Below, piece after piece: positions 43,901 to 55,876 of a stretch of 64,000 nucleotides of DNA. How positions within the stretch are numbered: the first letter of the stretch is position 1; every line of letters begins with the position of its first letter. The notes under the pieces were generated by a model. That model made no database searches. It was not told the origin of the DNA and worked only from the letters and a program-made list of their open reading frames with translations. The DNA is from Luzula sylvatica (Eukaryota; Streptophyta; Magnoliopsida; Poales; Juncaceae), in NCBI GenBank assembly GCA_946800325.1, contig OX326957.1, forward strand, positions 16,924,591 to 16,988,590, written 5' to 3'. A program made the translations under genes and the position numbers.

Positions 43901-46900
43901 TTAACATTTCATTAAAAAATGTCATAATTGAATTCTTTGAAGGCGTTAGACTTCTGTTTTTGCATTTTTGAGAAATTTTCGAAAAAATTTAAAATTTTGT
44001 GTCTTTGTCTTCAATTACGGAGTATTTTTAGTACGACATGAAAATTGAGTATTTTACTTATGTTACACTTCAATTTTAAAATATTTTTAAAAAATAACAT
44101 AATTGAATTTTTTGAAGGTGTTAGACTTTTGTTTTTGCATTTTTACCAAATTTTGGAAAAAATAGAAATTTGTGTGTGGTAGTATTCAATTACGGAGTAT
44201 TTTGAGTATGGCATGAAAATAGAGTATCTTGCTTGTGTAGCACTTCAATTTTAAAAATTTTAAAAAAATATCCTGACTGACATTTTTGAAGGTGTGTTAG
44301 ACTTCAGTTTTTGCATTTTTAAGGAACTTTTGAAAAAATTGAAAATTGTAAGTGTTAGTCTACAATTACGGAGTATTTTGAGTACGACATGACAATTGAG
44401 TATTTTTCCTTTGTTACACTCCAATTTGACATTTTTTTTAAAATTGTCATAATTGAATATTTTTGAAGATGTTACACTATAGTTATTGCATTTTTAAGAT
44501 ATTTTCGATAAAAATTGAAATTTGTGTGTGTTAGTCTTCTATTACGGAGTATTTTGTGTACGGCATGAAAATTAAGTATTTTTCTTGTGTCACACTTCAA
44601 TTATAACATATTTTTCAAAAATATCATAATCGAATTTTTAGAATGTGTTAGACTAATATTTTTCCATTTTTAAGAAATTTTTGAAAAAATTTAAAATTGT
44701 GAGTGTTAGTCTTCAATTATGGAGTATTTTGAGTACGACATGAAAAATGAGTATTTTGCTTATGTTACACTTTAATTGAACATATTTTTAAAAAAATATC
44801 ATAATTGAATTTTTTGAAGGTGTTGGACTTTTTTCTGCATTTTTAAAAAAAATTGAACAAATTGAAATTTGTATGTGTTAGTCTTTAATAACGGAGTATT
44901 TTGACTAGGACATGAAAATTGAGTATTTTGCTTGTGTAACACTTCAATTTTAACATTTTCTAAAAAAAAATGTCTTAACTGATTTTTTTGAAGGTGCTAG
45001 ACTTTAGTTTCTGCATTTTTAAGCATTTTTCGAAAAAAATTGAAATTTGTGTGTGTTAGTCTTTAATTACGGAGTATTTTGAGTACGACATGAAAATTGC
45101 GTGTTTGCTTGCATTACACTTCAAATTTGAAGTATTTTCAAAAAAATATCATAATTGAATTTTTTGAAGGTGTTATACTTCTTTTTTGCATTTTTTTGGT
45201 ATTTTTGAAAAAATGAAAATTTTTGTGTGTGTTAGTATTCAATTATGGAGTATTTTGGGTATGACATGAAAATTGAGTATTTTGCATGTGTAACAATTTC
45301 AATTCTAACATTTTAAATAAAAATATCTTAATTCAATTTTTTGAAGGTGTTAAACTTAAGTTTCTGCATTTTTAAGAAATTTTTGATAAAATTGAAATTT
45401 GTGTGTGTTAGTCTTCAATTACGGAGTTTTTTTTTCTATGACATGAAAATTGAGTATTTTGCTTGTGTAATACTTCAATTTCAACATTTTTTGAAAAAAA
45501 TATCTTAATTGAATTTTTTGAATGTGCTAGACTTCAGTTTTTTCATTTTTAAGAAACTTTTGAAAAAGTTGAAAATTATTTGTGTTGGTCTTCAATTACG
45601 AAATATTTTGAGTACGGCATGAAAATTAAGTATTTTTCTTGTTTTACACTTCAATTTTGACATTTTATAGAAAATGCCATAATTGAATTTTCTAAAGGAA
45701 TTTGACTTTTGCTTTTGCATTTTTAAGAAATTTTCAGAAAATTTAAATTTGTGTGTGTTAGTCTTCAATTACGGTCTTATGAAATTTTTGAAAAAATTGA
45801 AATTTGTGTGTGTAAGTCTTCAATTACGGAGTATTTTGAGTACAACGTGAAAATAGAGTATTTTGTTAGTATAACAATTCAATTTTAAAAAATTTGAAAA
45901 ATAAATATCTTAATTGAATTTTTTGAAGGTGTCAGACTTCAGTTTTTGCATTTTTAAAAACTTTTGAAAAAATTGAAAATTGTGAGTGTTCGTCTTCAAT
46001 TACGGAGTATTTTGAGTATGACATGCAAAATGAGTATTTTTCTTTTGTTACACTTCAATTTTGACATTTTTTTTAAAATGTCATAATTTTTTTTTTTTTA
46101 GGTGCTAGATTTCAGTTTTTGCATTTTTAAGATATTTTCGATAAAAATGGAAATTTGTGTGTGTTCGATTACGGAGTATTTTGAGTACGGCATGAAAATT
46201 AAGTATTTTTCTTGTGTTACACTTCAATTATAACATATTTTTCAAAAATATCATAATCGAATTTTTTGAAGGTGTTAGACTTATATTTTTGCATTTTTAA
46301 GAACTTTTCGAAAAAAAATGAAATTTGTGTGTGTTAGTCTTCAAATACGGAGTATTTTGAGTACGACATGAAAACTGAGTATTTTGCTTGTATTACACGA
46401 CAATTTTAACATATATGAAAAAAATATCATAATTGAATTTTTGAAGGTGTTAGACTTCTGTTTCTGCATTTTTAAGAAATTTAAAAAAAAAATGATATTT
46501 GTGTGTGTTAATCTTCAATTACGGAGTATTTTGACAATGACATGAAAATTGAGTGTTTTGCTTGTGTTACACTTCAATTTTAATTTTTTTTTTTAAAAAG
46601 GTCATAATTGATTTTTTTTAAGGTGTTAGACTATGTTTTTGTATATTTAAGAAATTTTCGAAAAAATTGAAATTTGTGTGTGTTAGTCTTCAATTACGGA
46701 GTATTTTGAATACGACATGAAAATTGAGTATTTTGCTTGTGTTACTCTTAAATTTTAACATATTCTTTAAAATGATCATAAATTAATCTTTTGATGGTGC
46801 TAGACTTCTTTTTTTACATTTTTAAGAAAATTTCGAAAAAATTAAAATTTGTGTGTGTTAGTCTTCAGTTACGGAGTATTTTGAGTATGGCATGAACATT

Positions 46901-48330
46901 AAGTATTTTTCTTGTGTTACACTTTAATTATAACATATTTTTGGAAAAATATCATAATGGAATTTTTTGAAGGTGTTAGACTTATATTTTTGCATTTTTA
47001 AGAAATTTTTGAAAAAATTGAAAATTGTGATTGGTAGTCTTCAATTACGAAATATTTTGAGTACGACATACAAAATGAGTATTTTGTTTGTGTTACACTT
47101 CAATTTTAACATATTATAAAAAAGTATCATAATTGAATTTTTTGAAGGTGTTAGACTTTTGTTTCTGCATTTTCTAGAAACTTTTGAACAAATTGAAATT
47201 TGTGTGCGTTAGTCTTTAAAATTTGACTATGAGCTGAAAATTGCGTATTTTGCTTGTGTAACACTTCAATTTTAACTTTTTCTAAAAAAAATGTCTTAAC
47301 TGAATTTTTGAATGTGTTAGACTTCGGTTTTTGCATTTTTAATAAATTTTTGAAAAAAATGAAATTTGTGTGTTAGTCTTCAATTACGGAGTATCTTGAG
47401 TACGACAAGAAAAGTGAGTATTTTGTTTGTGTTAGACTTCAATTTTAACTATTTTTTAAAAAATATCATAATTGAATTTTTTTTGAAGTTGTTAGACTTT
47501 TGTTTCTGAATTTTTAAGAAATTTTCGAAAAAATTGAAATTTGTGTGTGTTAGTCTTCAATTACGAAGTATTTTGAGTACGACATGAAAATTGAGTATTT
47601 TGCTTGTTTTACTCTTAAATTTTAACATATTCTTTAAAAAGATCATAAATTAATCTTTTGAAGGTGCTAGACTTCTTTTTTAGCATTTTTAAGAAATTTT
47701 CGAAAAAATTGAAATTTGTGTGTGAGTCTTCAATTACGGAGCATTTTGAGTACGGCATGAAAATTGAGTATTTTGCTTGTGTTACTCTTAAATTTTAACA
47801 TATTCTTTAAAAATATCATAAATTAATCTTTTGAAGGTGCTAGACTTCTTTTTTTGCATTTTTAAGAAATTTTCAAAAAATTTGAAATTTATGTGTGTTA
47901 GTCTTCAATTACGGAGTATTTTGAGTAGGATATGAAAATTGATTATTTTGCTTGTGTTAATCTTCAATTTTAACATATTTTTTAAAAATATCATAAATGA
48001 ATTTTTTGAAGGTGTTAGACTTCTGTTTTTTTGTATTTAAGAAATTTTCGAAAAAATTGAAATTTGTGTATGTTAGTCTTCAATTACGGAGTATTTCGAG
48101 TGGGATATGAAAATTGATTATTTTGCTTGTGTAACACTTCTATTTTAACATATTTTTGAAAAATATCATAATTGAAAATTTTGAAGGTGTTAGCCTTCGG
48201 TTTTAACATTTTTAAAAAACTTTTGAAAAAATTGAAATTTGTGTGTGTTAGTCTTCAATTTCGGAGTATTTTGAGTATGATATGAAAATTGAGTATTTTG
48301 CTCGTGTAACACTCTAATTTTAACATTTTT
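40941..48330. repeat. satellite DNA array, ~175-bp monomer, ~41 copies
   Basis: Head-to-tail degenerate repeat. Landmarks in each monomer: GTGTGTTAGTCTTCAATTACGG, AGTATTTTGAGTACGACATG, AAAATTGAGTATTTTGCTTG, ACACTTCAATTTTAACAT, ATCATAATTGAATTTTTTGA, AGGTGTTAGACTTCTGTTTT, TGCATTTTTAAGAAATTTTT. The ATTACGGAG landmark recurs at about 41335, 41505, 41683, 41956, 42135, 42313, 42487, 42660, 42836, 43013 and so on to about 48255. Occasional short monomers (41780, 45820) and one TTCAATTACGG-less copy (47210) occur. The first ~30 bp (about 40940-40970) are in inverted orientation. No coding potential. AT content is very high. Confidence 0.92.
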
Positions 48331-48770
48331 TTTTTAATTTATATTAATGTCACTATATAATAATATATTAGAATAAGATATAATATAAATTTACAAAAAA
48401 AGTAACAACAAATATTATATCATTGTTCACAATAATTCATACAATATCAAATATTAAAATAATGAATCCTACAACATATGTAGTAACACATTATTAATTA
48501 TATAGTAGTAATATATTTTTATTGATTCAAATGCAATGAAAAATATAAAATAATGTAAAACTTGATAGTGGAAGTAAGTTAATAATTAATATCAAAATTT
48601 AATTTATAATAAACATAAATTCAATTATTTTATTTCATATGAATTTTTTATTCTACATTTTGAAAAATAGCAATACAATTTGATAGGTGTTTATAACTTT
48701 AAAAAGTAATTTAGAGGGATAAACTTTTTTTTAATTCTATTATATATGTTTTGAAAAAAATTGTTTGCTT
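48331..48770. other. AT-rich spacer after the satellite
   Basis: No gene recognised; the composition and word content change abruptly at about 48330, marking the array edge. Confidence 0.35.
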
Positions 48771-49815
48771 AAAAACACAAATATAATCTACTTAGTATTT
48801 AGGAAAAAGTCTGTTTTTGGTCCCTAACAAATACCGAAATGACTTGCCCCCTGACTATTTTATTGGTTTGCTTTGCCCCCTATACCTTTTATTTTTGTTC
48901 AATTTGCCCCATCCGTCAAATAACTCTTGCCCCCCCCGGTTAAATGGCTGTTAAATATGCTGACATTGCCAAAAAAATAGTCAGGGGGCAAGTTGAAAAT
49001 TTCGGTATTTGTTAGGGATCAAAAACAGACTTTTTCCTAGTATTTATATTAGATTCTTATTGCTATAATTTTTTTAAAATAAATAATAATACTTAAAAAT
49101 TATATTATGAAAATAAAATTCTTCACAATATATTATGTAAATATGTATTTTTTTTTTTGCATTGAATTTTCTTACATAATATCTTTACAAATTGAAATTA
49201 TGAAAAACGGTTTGTATGAACTATGCTAATATAGATGTAAAAATAAAGAGAAAAAATGAATATATTTGATGGGTTTATAAAATTAAATTTCCTATATAAT
49301 ACTAATATATGTTGTATTTTTTATAATATTAAATATTTTAAATTATTAGCATTTCATATATAAAAATTTTCATATTTCATTGCATTCACATTTTATCATG
49401 TAATCTTGTTTGATTAAAAACACAAATATAGTCTACTTAGTAATACTTCAGATTCTTATTGCTATAATTTTTTTAAATAAATAATAATACTTAAAAATTC
49501 TATTATGCAAATGAAATTCTTAAAATATATTATGTAAATATCTATTGTTTTTGAATTTATTTTCTTACATAGTATCTTCACAAATTGAAATTATGAAAAA
49601 CAATATGTATGAACTATGCCAATATGGATGTCGAAATAAAGAGAAAAATAAAATGACTATATTTGATGGGTTTATAAAATAAAATTTCCAAAATAATACT
49701 AATATACCTTGTACTTTTTTATAATGATACATATTAAATTATTAGAATTTCATATATAAACTTTTCATATTCCATTGCATTCAAATTTGATCATGTAATC
49801 TTATGTGAAATGTTA
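48771..49815. repeat. ~400-bp tandem duplication, first copy carrying a MITE
   Basis: The words AAAAACACAAATATA(A/G)TCTACTTAG, AGATTCTTATTGCTATAATT, TATTATGTAAATAT and TTTGATGGGTTTATAAAAT recur in order at 48771-49415 and 49416-49815. Copy 1 is longer by the MITE at 48802-49037; copy 2 shows the empty site. Confidence 0.8.
48802..49037. mobile_element. Mutator-like MITE (9-bp TSD)
   Basis: Starts GGAAAAAGTCTGTTTTTGGT and ends with its near-perfect inverted copy; terminal inverted repeats are about 38 bp (through CCTAACAAATACCGAAA). Perfect 9-bp duplication TAGTATTTA (48793-48801 and 49038-49046). 236 bp, no coding sequence. Long TIR with 9-bp TSD fits Mutator-type. Confidence 0.88.
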
Positions 49816-50204
49816 AAAAATTGTTAGACATGGTATAATATGATTCTAACCAATAATAATATGCCACATCATTAATGTAGGATGATTTGGCTTTCTAAGA
49901 ATGCTTAAAACATAGTGTAAAATAATAACACATCAATAACTACAAAAAATATGATCTTCAAAAAATCTAACAAAAAAATATTGATTGAGATTAAACCACA
50001 TCACTACATCTAATGGTTCCAAATTAATATTTGAAAATAATAATACAAAATACATGTCTTAAATGATCAAATATAATATTAATGGATATGATGAATCCAC
50101 ATCACACAATCTAAAGGTTAATAATCCAGATAAAGATGATGATGTGGCTTCATGAGGAGGGATAAAGATAGGTGCAAAATAAGGGGGTGGGTAAATTAAA
50201 TAAA
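49816..50204. other. AT-rich spacer
   Basis: No gene recognised. Confidence 0.3.
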
Positions 50205-51050
50205 TTATGTATCGAAATGAATGAAATAAACAATATATGTTAAAACGAATTTATGTATTAATATATTTAAATTAATTAAAGATTATATTTTAAAATAAAA
50301 ATATTTTTATCGAAATAAATCAAAAATAAATTATATATACAAATAAATTATTTAAGATATTAAATTAATTAAGTAAATAATATATTATAAATTATTAATA
50401 TATTAAAATCACAATAGTTTTTCGAATTCAATGAAAATAAATTTTATATTCAAAGAAATTATTCAATTAATTAATATATTAAATAAATTATATCTTTAAA
50501 TGAATGAATTAAACAATATATTTTAAAAGGAATATTTGTATTAATATATTTAAATTAATTAAATAATTCATTCTAAATTAAAAAAAAAAATTCGAAATAA
50601 ATGAAAATAGATTGTGAATACACAGAAATTATTTAATATATTAAATTATTTCCATATTTAAATTAATTGAGAGTATAATATATTTTAAAACGAATATAAT
50701 TTTTAATATATTAAAATAAATTAAATATTATATTTTCAAATAAAAACATTTTATCGAAATGAATAATGATAAATTGTATATTCATATAAAATATATAATT
50801 ATTTAATATATCAAATTAATTATATATTTAAATTTTAAATTGAATAAGTAAATAATATATTTTAAAATGAGTGTAATTATTTATATTAAAATAAATTGAA
50901 TAATATATTTTAAAATAAAATTGATTAATCGAAATCAATGAAAATAAAGTATATATTCACATAAATTATTTAATATTTTTAAAATATTAAATAAATTAAT
51001 TGAAGAATATTTAAATTATTTGATGTGGTATTATTATCAGAAGCAAGAAG
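50205..51050. repeat. AT-rich tandem repeat block I
   Basis: Loose repeats of TTAAATTAATTAA-ATAATATATTTTAAAA-CGAATAT and TTATCGAAATAAATGAAAATAAATTATATATTC words, about 100-200 bp per unit. Segment 50205-50410 is closely matched by 52345-52545 (block II). Confidence 0.6.
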
Positions 51051-51054
51051 GTAA

Positions 51055-51176
51055 ATTTCGAAAAAATCAAGGGGATAGGTGGTTTCCTCTCTTTCACGAT
51101 TAATTTGATATATTGTATCATTTTTCGAATGAAGGACGAGAGAGAAAAAGAGAAAAAATCGTGTAAACATTGACTA
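51055..51176. repeat. foldback arm (inverted orientation), left of array 1
   Basis: Contains TCACGATTAATTTGATATAT and GAAGGACGAGAGAGAAAAAG, the reverse-complement form of the arm found at 51606-51760, 52681-52917 and 63421-63710. Confidence 0.7.
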
Positions 51177-51605
51177 TTTAACACGGTTCAAACCGTGTCT
51201 ACGCTTACTGTCTAATCATGGTTCAAACCATGTCTACGTTTATAGTTTAATCACGGTTTAAACCGTGTCTATATTTATCATTTAATAACGGTTTGAACCG
51301 TGTATATATTTACTATTTAAGCATGGTTCGAACCGTGTCTAGGTTTACTAATTTAAGCACGGTCCGAACCGTGTCTACGTTTGATGTTTAATCACGATTC
51401 CAACTGCGTCTACGGTTATTGTTTAATCACGATTTGAACCGTGTCTACATTTATTTTTTAAGCACGGTTTGAACCGTGTCTATGTTTACCGTATAATCAC
51501 GATTTGAACCGTATCTACGTTCACTGTTTAATCACTGTTCAAACTGTGGCAACCATCACTGTTTAATCACGCTTCGAACCGTGTCTATGTTCACTATTTC
51601 AGCAA
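51177..51605. repeat. 36-bp tandem array 1, core CACGGTT-YR-AACCGTG
   Basis: About 12 units of TTTAATCACGGTTTGAACCG TGTCTACGTTTACTG. Each unit has 7-bp inverted arms CACGGTT/AACCGTG with a 2-bp centre. Units differ by point changes, some compensated on both arms of the hairpin (CATGGTTCAAACCATG). Confidence 0.9.
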
Positions 51606-51835
51606 TTAACCCAACACAGTTTCAACAGCAACATTTTTTCTCTCTCGTCCTTAATCCGAAAAATATGATATTATATATCAATTTAATCGAAAAAAGAAGA
51701 GGAATCCAAATATGCCCTTGGTTTTACGACATACACCTCTCTACTTCTTAAATTAACACCTAATCATATTTGCACGGCGTGGGATGCATTGATTCTGACA
51801 CGGTTGCGAAACCGTTGGTAAATGCTTGTTAGCAC
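51606..51835. repeat. foldback arm and truncated centre, right of array 1
   Basis: AACACAGTTTCAACAGCAAC, CTCTCTCGTCCTTAATCCGA, AAATATGATATTATATATCA, then CCAAATATGCCCTTGG. Followed by GGCGTGGGATGCATTGATTC, a piece of the foldback centre, after which the matching arm is missing. Confidence 0.7.
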
Positions 51836-51879
51836 AGTTTGTATCTAAACATAAAATGTAAGCACATAAAAACAAATAG

Positions 51880-52535
51880 TTAACATATATAATTATATTA
51901 AAAAAATTATATATTTAAATTAATTAATTGAATAATATATTTTAAAATTAATATGAGTATGAATATATTAAATAAATTACATAATATAATTTAAAATAAA
52001 AATATTTTATCGAAATCAACGAAAAGAAATTATATGCTAAAAAAATTATTTAATTGCCAAATATATTAATTTCATTATACATTCAAATTAATTAATTATT
52101 TTAAAATACAAATATTTTATTGAAATAAATGAATTGAAATTATATTTTGAAAGAAATTATTTAACATATTAAATAAATTATATATTAAAATTAATTAATT
52201 AAATAATATATTTTAAAACGAATATAAGTATTATAACTAAAATAATATATTTTAAAATCACAATACCTTATCGAAATCAATGAAAATAAATTATATATAT
52301 TCAAAGAAATTATTCAATTATTTAATATATTAAATAAATTATATATCAAAATGAATGAAATAAATAATAAATGTTAAAACGAATTTATGTATTAATATAC
52401 TTAAATTAATTAAATAATAAATTATAAAATAAAAATATTTTTGTCGAAATAACTAAAAAATAAATTACATATACACATAAATTTTTTATGATATTAAATT
52501 AATTAAGTAAATAATATATTATAAAACGAATATTT
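51880..52535. repeat. AT-rich tandem repeat block II
   Basis: Same words as block I; 52345-52545 matches 50205-50410 closely, a ~2.14-kb offset direct duplication. Confidence 0.6.
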
Positions 52536-52928
52536 TGAACCGTGTGTATGTTTATCGTTTAAGCACGGTTTGAACCGTGTCTACATTTACTGTTTAATCA
52601 CGGTTGGAACCATGTCTATGTTCACAGTTTAATCACGGTTTGAACCATGTCTACGTTCATTATTTCAACAATTAAAGTAACACCGTTTCAACCGCAACAC
52701 TTTTTCTCTCTCGTCCTTAATCCGAAAAATATGATATTATATATCAAATGAATCGGAAAAAGAAGTGGAACCCAAATATTCCATTGGTTTTGTGAAATAC
52801 ATCTTTCTACACCTTAAATTAACACATAATCATATTTACTTAATTTTTTTAAAATAATTATATGAATTTGTAATATTTTATATACTAAACCGTACTGAAA
52901 TAGGTAAGATCTGGATATTATACTTATG

Positions 52929-53770
52929 TATAAAGTTTGCAAAATTGGAGCTCATACATGAGGCCACGTCACCAGGGGCCTCTTTGTAAAAAAATATTTT
53001 TTCACATTTTGGTCCTTTTATATTTAGGATTTGGTCCTTTTTATTTGAAAAAATTACATTTTGGTCCTTTTTTATTTACATTTTGGTCCTTTTTTATTTA
53101 CATTTTGGTCATTTTTATTTACATTTGGTCCTTTCAAGTTTGAAAAATTACACTTTGGTGCAGGGGCCTCTTTGAAAAAAATTATTTACATTATGGTCCT
53201 TTTTATTTATATTTTGATCCTTTTTAGGTATAGAGTTTGCAAAATTGGAGCTCATACAAAAGGCCACGTCACCAGAGGCCTCTTTGTAAAAACAAAATAT
53301 TTTTTTCACATTTTGGTCCTTTTATATTTACAATTTGGTCCTTTTTATTTGAAAAAATTACATTTTGGTCTTTTTTTATTTACATTTTGGTCCTTTTTTA
53401 TTTACATTTTGGTCATTTTTATTTACATTTGGTCCTTTCAAGTTTGAAAAATTACACTTTTGTCCAGGGGCCTCTTTGAAAAAAATTATTTACATTTTGG
53501 TCCTTTTTATTTATATTTTGATCCTTTTTAGTTGAAAAAACTACATTTTGATCCTTTCTATTTACATTTTTGTCCTTTTAAGTTTAGAAACTTACATTTT
53601 GGTCCTTCGTATTTACATCTTGATCCTCTTTTATTTATATGTCGGTCCTTTTTTACATTTTAGAATTTACATTATAGTTATTTTTATTTATATATTGGTC
53701 ATTTTCAGTTTTAGTTCACACTTTGGTACTTTTTATTAACATTTTGGTCCTTTTTAATTTAAATTTTGGT
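52929..53770. repeat. TTTTGGTCCTTTTTATTTACA minisatellite
   Basis: About 25 copies of a 17-24 bp unit (A)CATTTTGGTCCTTTTT-ATTT. Superimposed is a 300-bp direct duplication: TTTGCAAAATTGGAGCTCAT followed by GGCCACGTCACCAG at 52937 and 53237. Open frames here (FGPF/IYILV repeats) are by-products of the repeat. Confidence 0.85.
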
Positions 53771-53789
53771 CATTTATTACATTATTAAT

Positions 53790-54607
53790 AAATCCTCTCA
53801 TCTCATGCCTCCACATCACCACCTTATTATGCCTCCCTATCACCACTTTACTTGGAAATTTTTCAAAAGACTCCTTAAATTTTTAGATATTGTAAAAAAC
53901 AATTAATTTACATATTATTCATTTTAAAAAATTCTTAAACTTTTTGTAATATATAATAATTAAAAAAAAATTACTATATGTTATATGTTATATAATTTTA
54001 ATATTTCATTCATTACAAATATTCGACTTATGTATTATTTTTCTTGAAAAACTAACATAAAATTATAATAAGTTGAACAATATTATTTTTCTTGCAAATA
54101 TTTAAAAATAAAATATCATAAAACTATTAAAAAATACATAAAAGGAAAACTAAAATAAAAAGTAGATGTTTAAATAGATATTTGCTATGAATATTTTTGC
54201 AAGATGTTTATTTATTATTATTTAATGTTAGTTTTTTATGAATAAAGAATGGAATATTAAAATTATATAAGCAAAATATGTAATAATTTAAATTTTTTTA
54301 AATCACTACATGTTAAGAAGTGTTTATGAATTTTCTTAAAATTAATAAAAAATAACAAAAATAACTTTTAATTATTACATATGAGATTTGGAGGGTATTT
54401 TGGAAAAAAAATATTAATATCATCTATAAGGAGTATTTTTAAATAACAGTTTGGTAAAGAGTTTTTTTTTGGAGTTTACGAAAAGATAGAGGATTTTTTA
54501 CAATATCCAAAAAATATTAGGGGGTTAAAAATATACCAAATCACGGATGTGCGAATAATCATGACAAACTCGAGGGCTCCCGCGCAATTGCGCGGGAAAA
54601 AAGCTAG
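53790..54607 (+). mobile_element. non-autonomous Helitron with canonical 3' end
   Basis: 3' end: perfect 18-bp palindrome CCCGCGCAATTGCGCGGG (54579-54596), six A's, G, CTAG (54604-54607), followed by host T. It resumes foldback-arm sequence immediately after. Homologous to 13728-14520 in inverse orientation. The 5' end is not certain: the insertion in the arm begins at about 52918, so the minisatellite may be part of the same Helitron; a TC-rich start near 53792 is the alternative. Confidence 0.75.
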
Positions 54608-54843
54608 TATATTACAAATCGCGTCAAGAAGCGTTTGTCAAGAATCGGTGCATCCCACACCGTGACAAACGCTTGTTGACACCATTTGTAATATATAACC
54701 AGATCTTATCTATTTTAATACGGTTTAGTATGTAAAATATTATGAATTCATATTATTATTTAAAAAATAATTAAGTAAATAAAATTTGGTACTAATTTCC
54801 AAAGTAGAAAGGAGTATTTTGCAAAACCAAGGGCATATTTGGA

Positions 54844-55876
54844 TGAAGGGGATATCCCCGACCCCGGGCCCGCGCAGCGGAATGAAGGCCCGGTCCGGTT
54901 CCCCGATTCCCGAGATCACGCCACGACTTCGAGGGTACGATGCAATTAGAAGGATAGATCTATACCAGTGCCAAATTGATGGCACACGAAGGGTTGATCG
55001 CCGCCTTCTATTTCCTGTCACGTTGGTGACAATCCGCGCGTCCCACACCACGCGTCCTTCACCAATCGTTTGCTACGCCGGTTCACTCGACTTCGTCCTC
55101 GTGCGTCCAAGCGTTTCCACCGTCTTTCTTACTCGAGTCGATCACAATCGAAGAGTCACAAACGTCACTCCTCTACTTGTATCCACGGTGATTCGTAAGA
55201 CGTCGGTCGCGGATGCACCTGCCTAGACGATGCACCGGCGAACTTGCTCGATCTAATCGATTCTCTATCACTCGAGAAACTCCTTTCTCGATTTCTCTCT
55301 CTTCGTACCTTTTCACTCACAAAAGATCAAATCTGAATTTGCTCTTTTCTCTTGTGTATTGGGCAGAATAAACTGATTGAATTACTTAGTGATGAGAGAG
55401 AAAGTATCCTATTTATACCTAATAGGATCAGGATTAGCCAAAAGGCATGTATATCCAATATACATCCCTTCACACAGAAAACTGCATGAACCTGGTCAGT
55501 AATCTGTCCAGAAGAAATTGATAAATATCTCTGACAGAAAAGCAACCAACATGAACGTTGTAGATAATCTCATTATCTACACAACCCAATTTGGTCCAGC
55601 CAAATTGGAGTTCGTATGCAAACGTTATGACTGTTTTACTAACTGTATGTCATACTGTTGCACCCTTTCGGTATTTCACAGAAACGACACTTATACTTCG
55701 TTCATATGAAATATATTTCTTCATGAAGGTTGTAGATAATCTTATTATCTATCTAACCCAATTTGAACCATTCAAATCGGATTTTCCCACTGAAAGTTAT
55801 GGCCACAAATGTACGCCTACATTCGTTTATCCTTGTGTACACTTTTACGGTCGATCCTGAAACTGTATTTCCTTCA
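54844..55876 (-). mobile_element. solo LTR (1,033 bp) of the TGAAGG retrotransposon family
   Basis: On the minus strand it starts TGAAGGAAATACAG and ends GATATCCCCTTCA, with TGAAGG/CCTTCA terminal inverted repeats and a perfect 5-bp target duplication (TTGGA on plus at 54839-54843 and 55877-55881). Internal blocks match LTR copies at 19338 and 20468 (GTACACAAGGATA-type start, TCCTATTAGGTATAAATAGG promoter block with CTTTCTCTCTC, GCTGCGCGGG end block). Frames such as 54786-55226 are accidental. No internal region remains, so it is a product of LTR-LTR recombination. Confidence 0.85.

Noticed and set aside
52937..53739. Hydrophobic membrane proteins with FGPF/IYILV repeats
   Set aside because: Direct translation of the TTTTGGTCC minisatellite; no start context or conserved family.
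54786..55226. 146-residue plus-strand protein
   Set aside because: Lies wholly inside the solo LTR, antisense to it, with no known domain.
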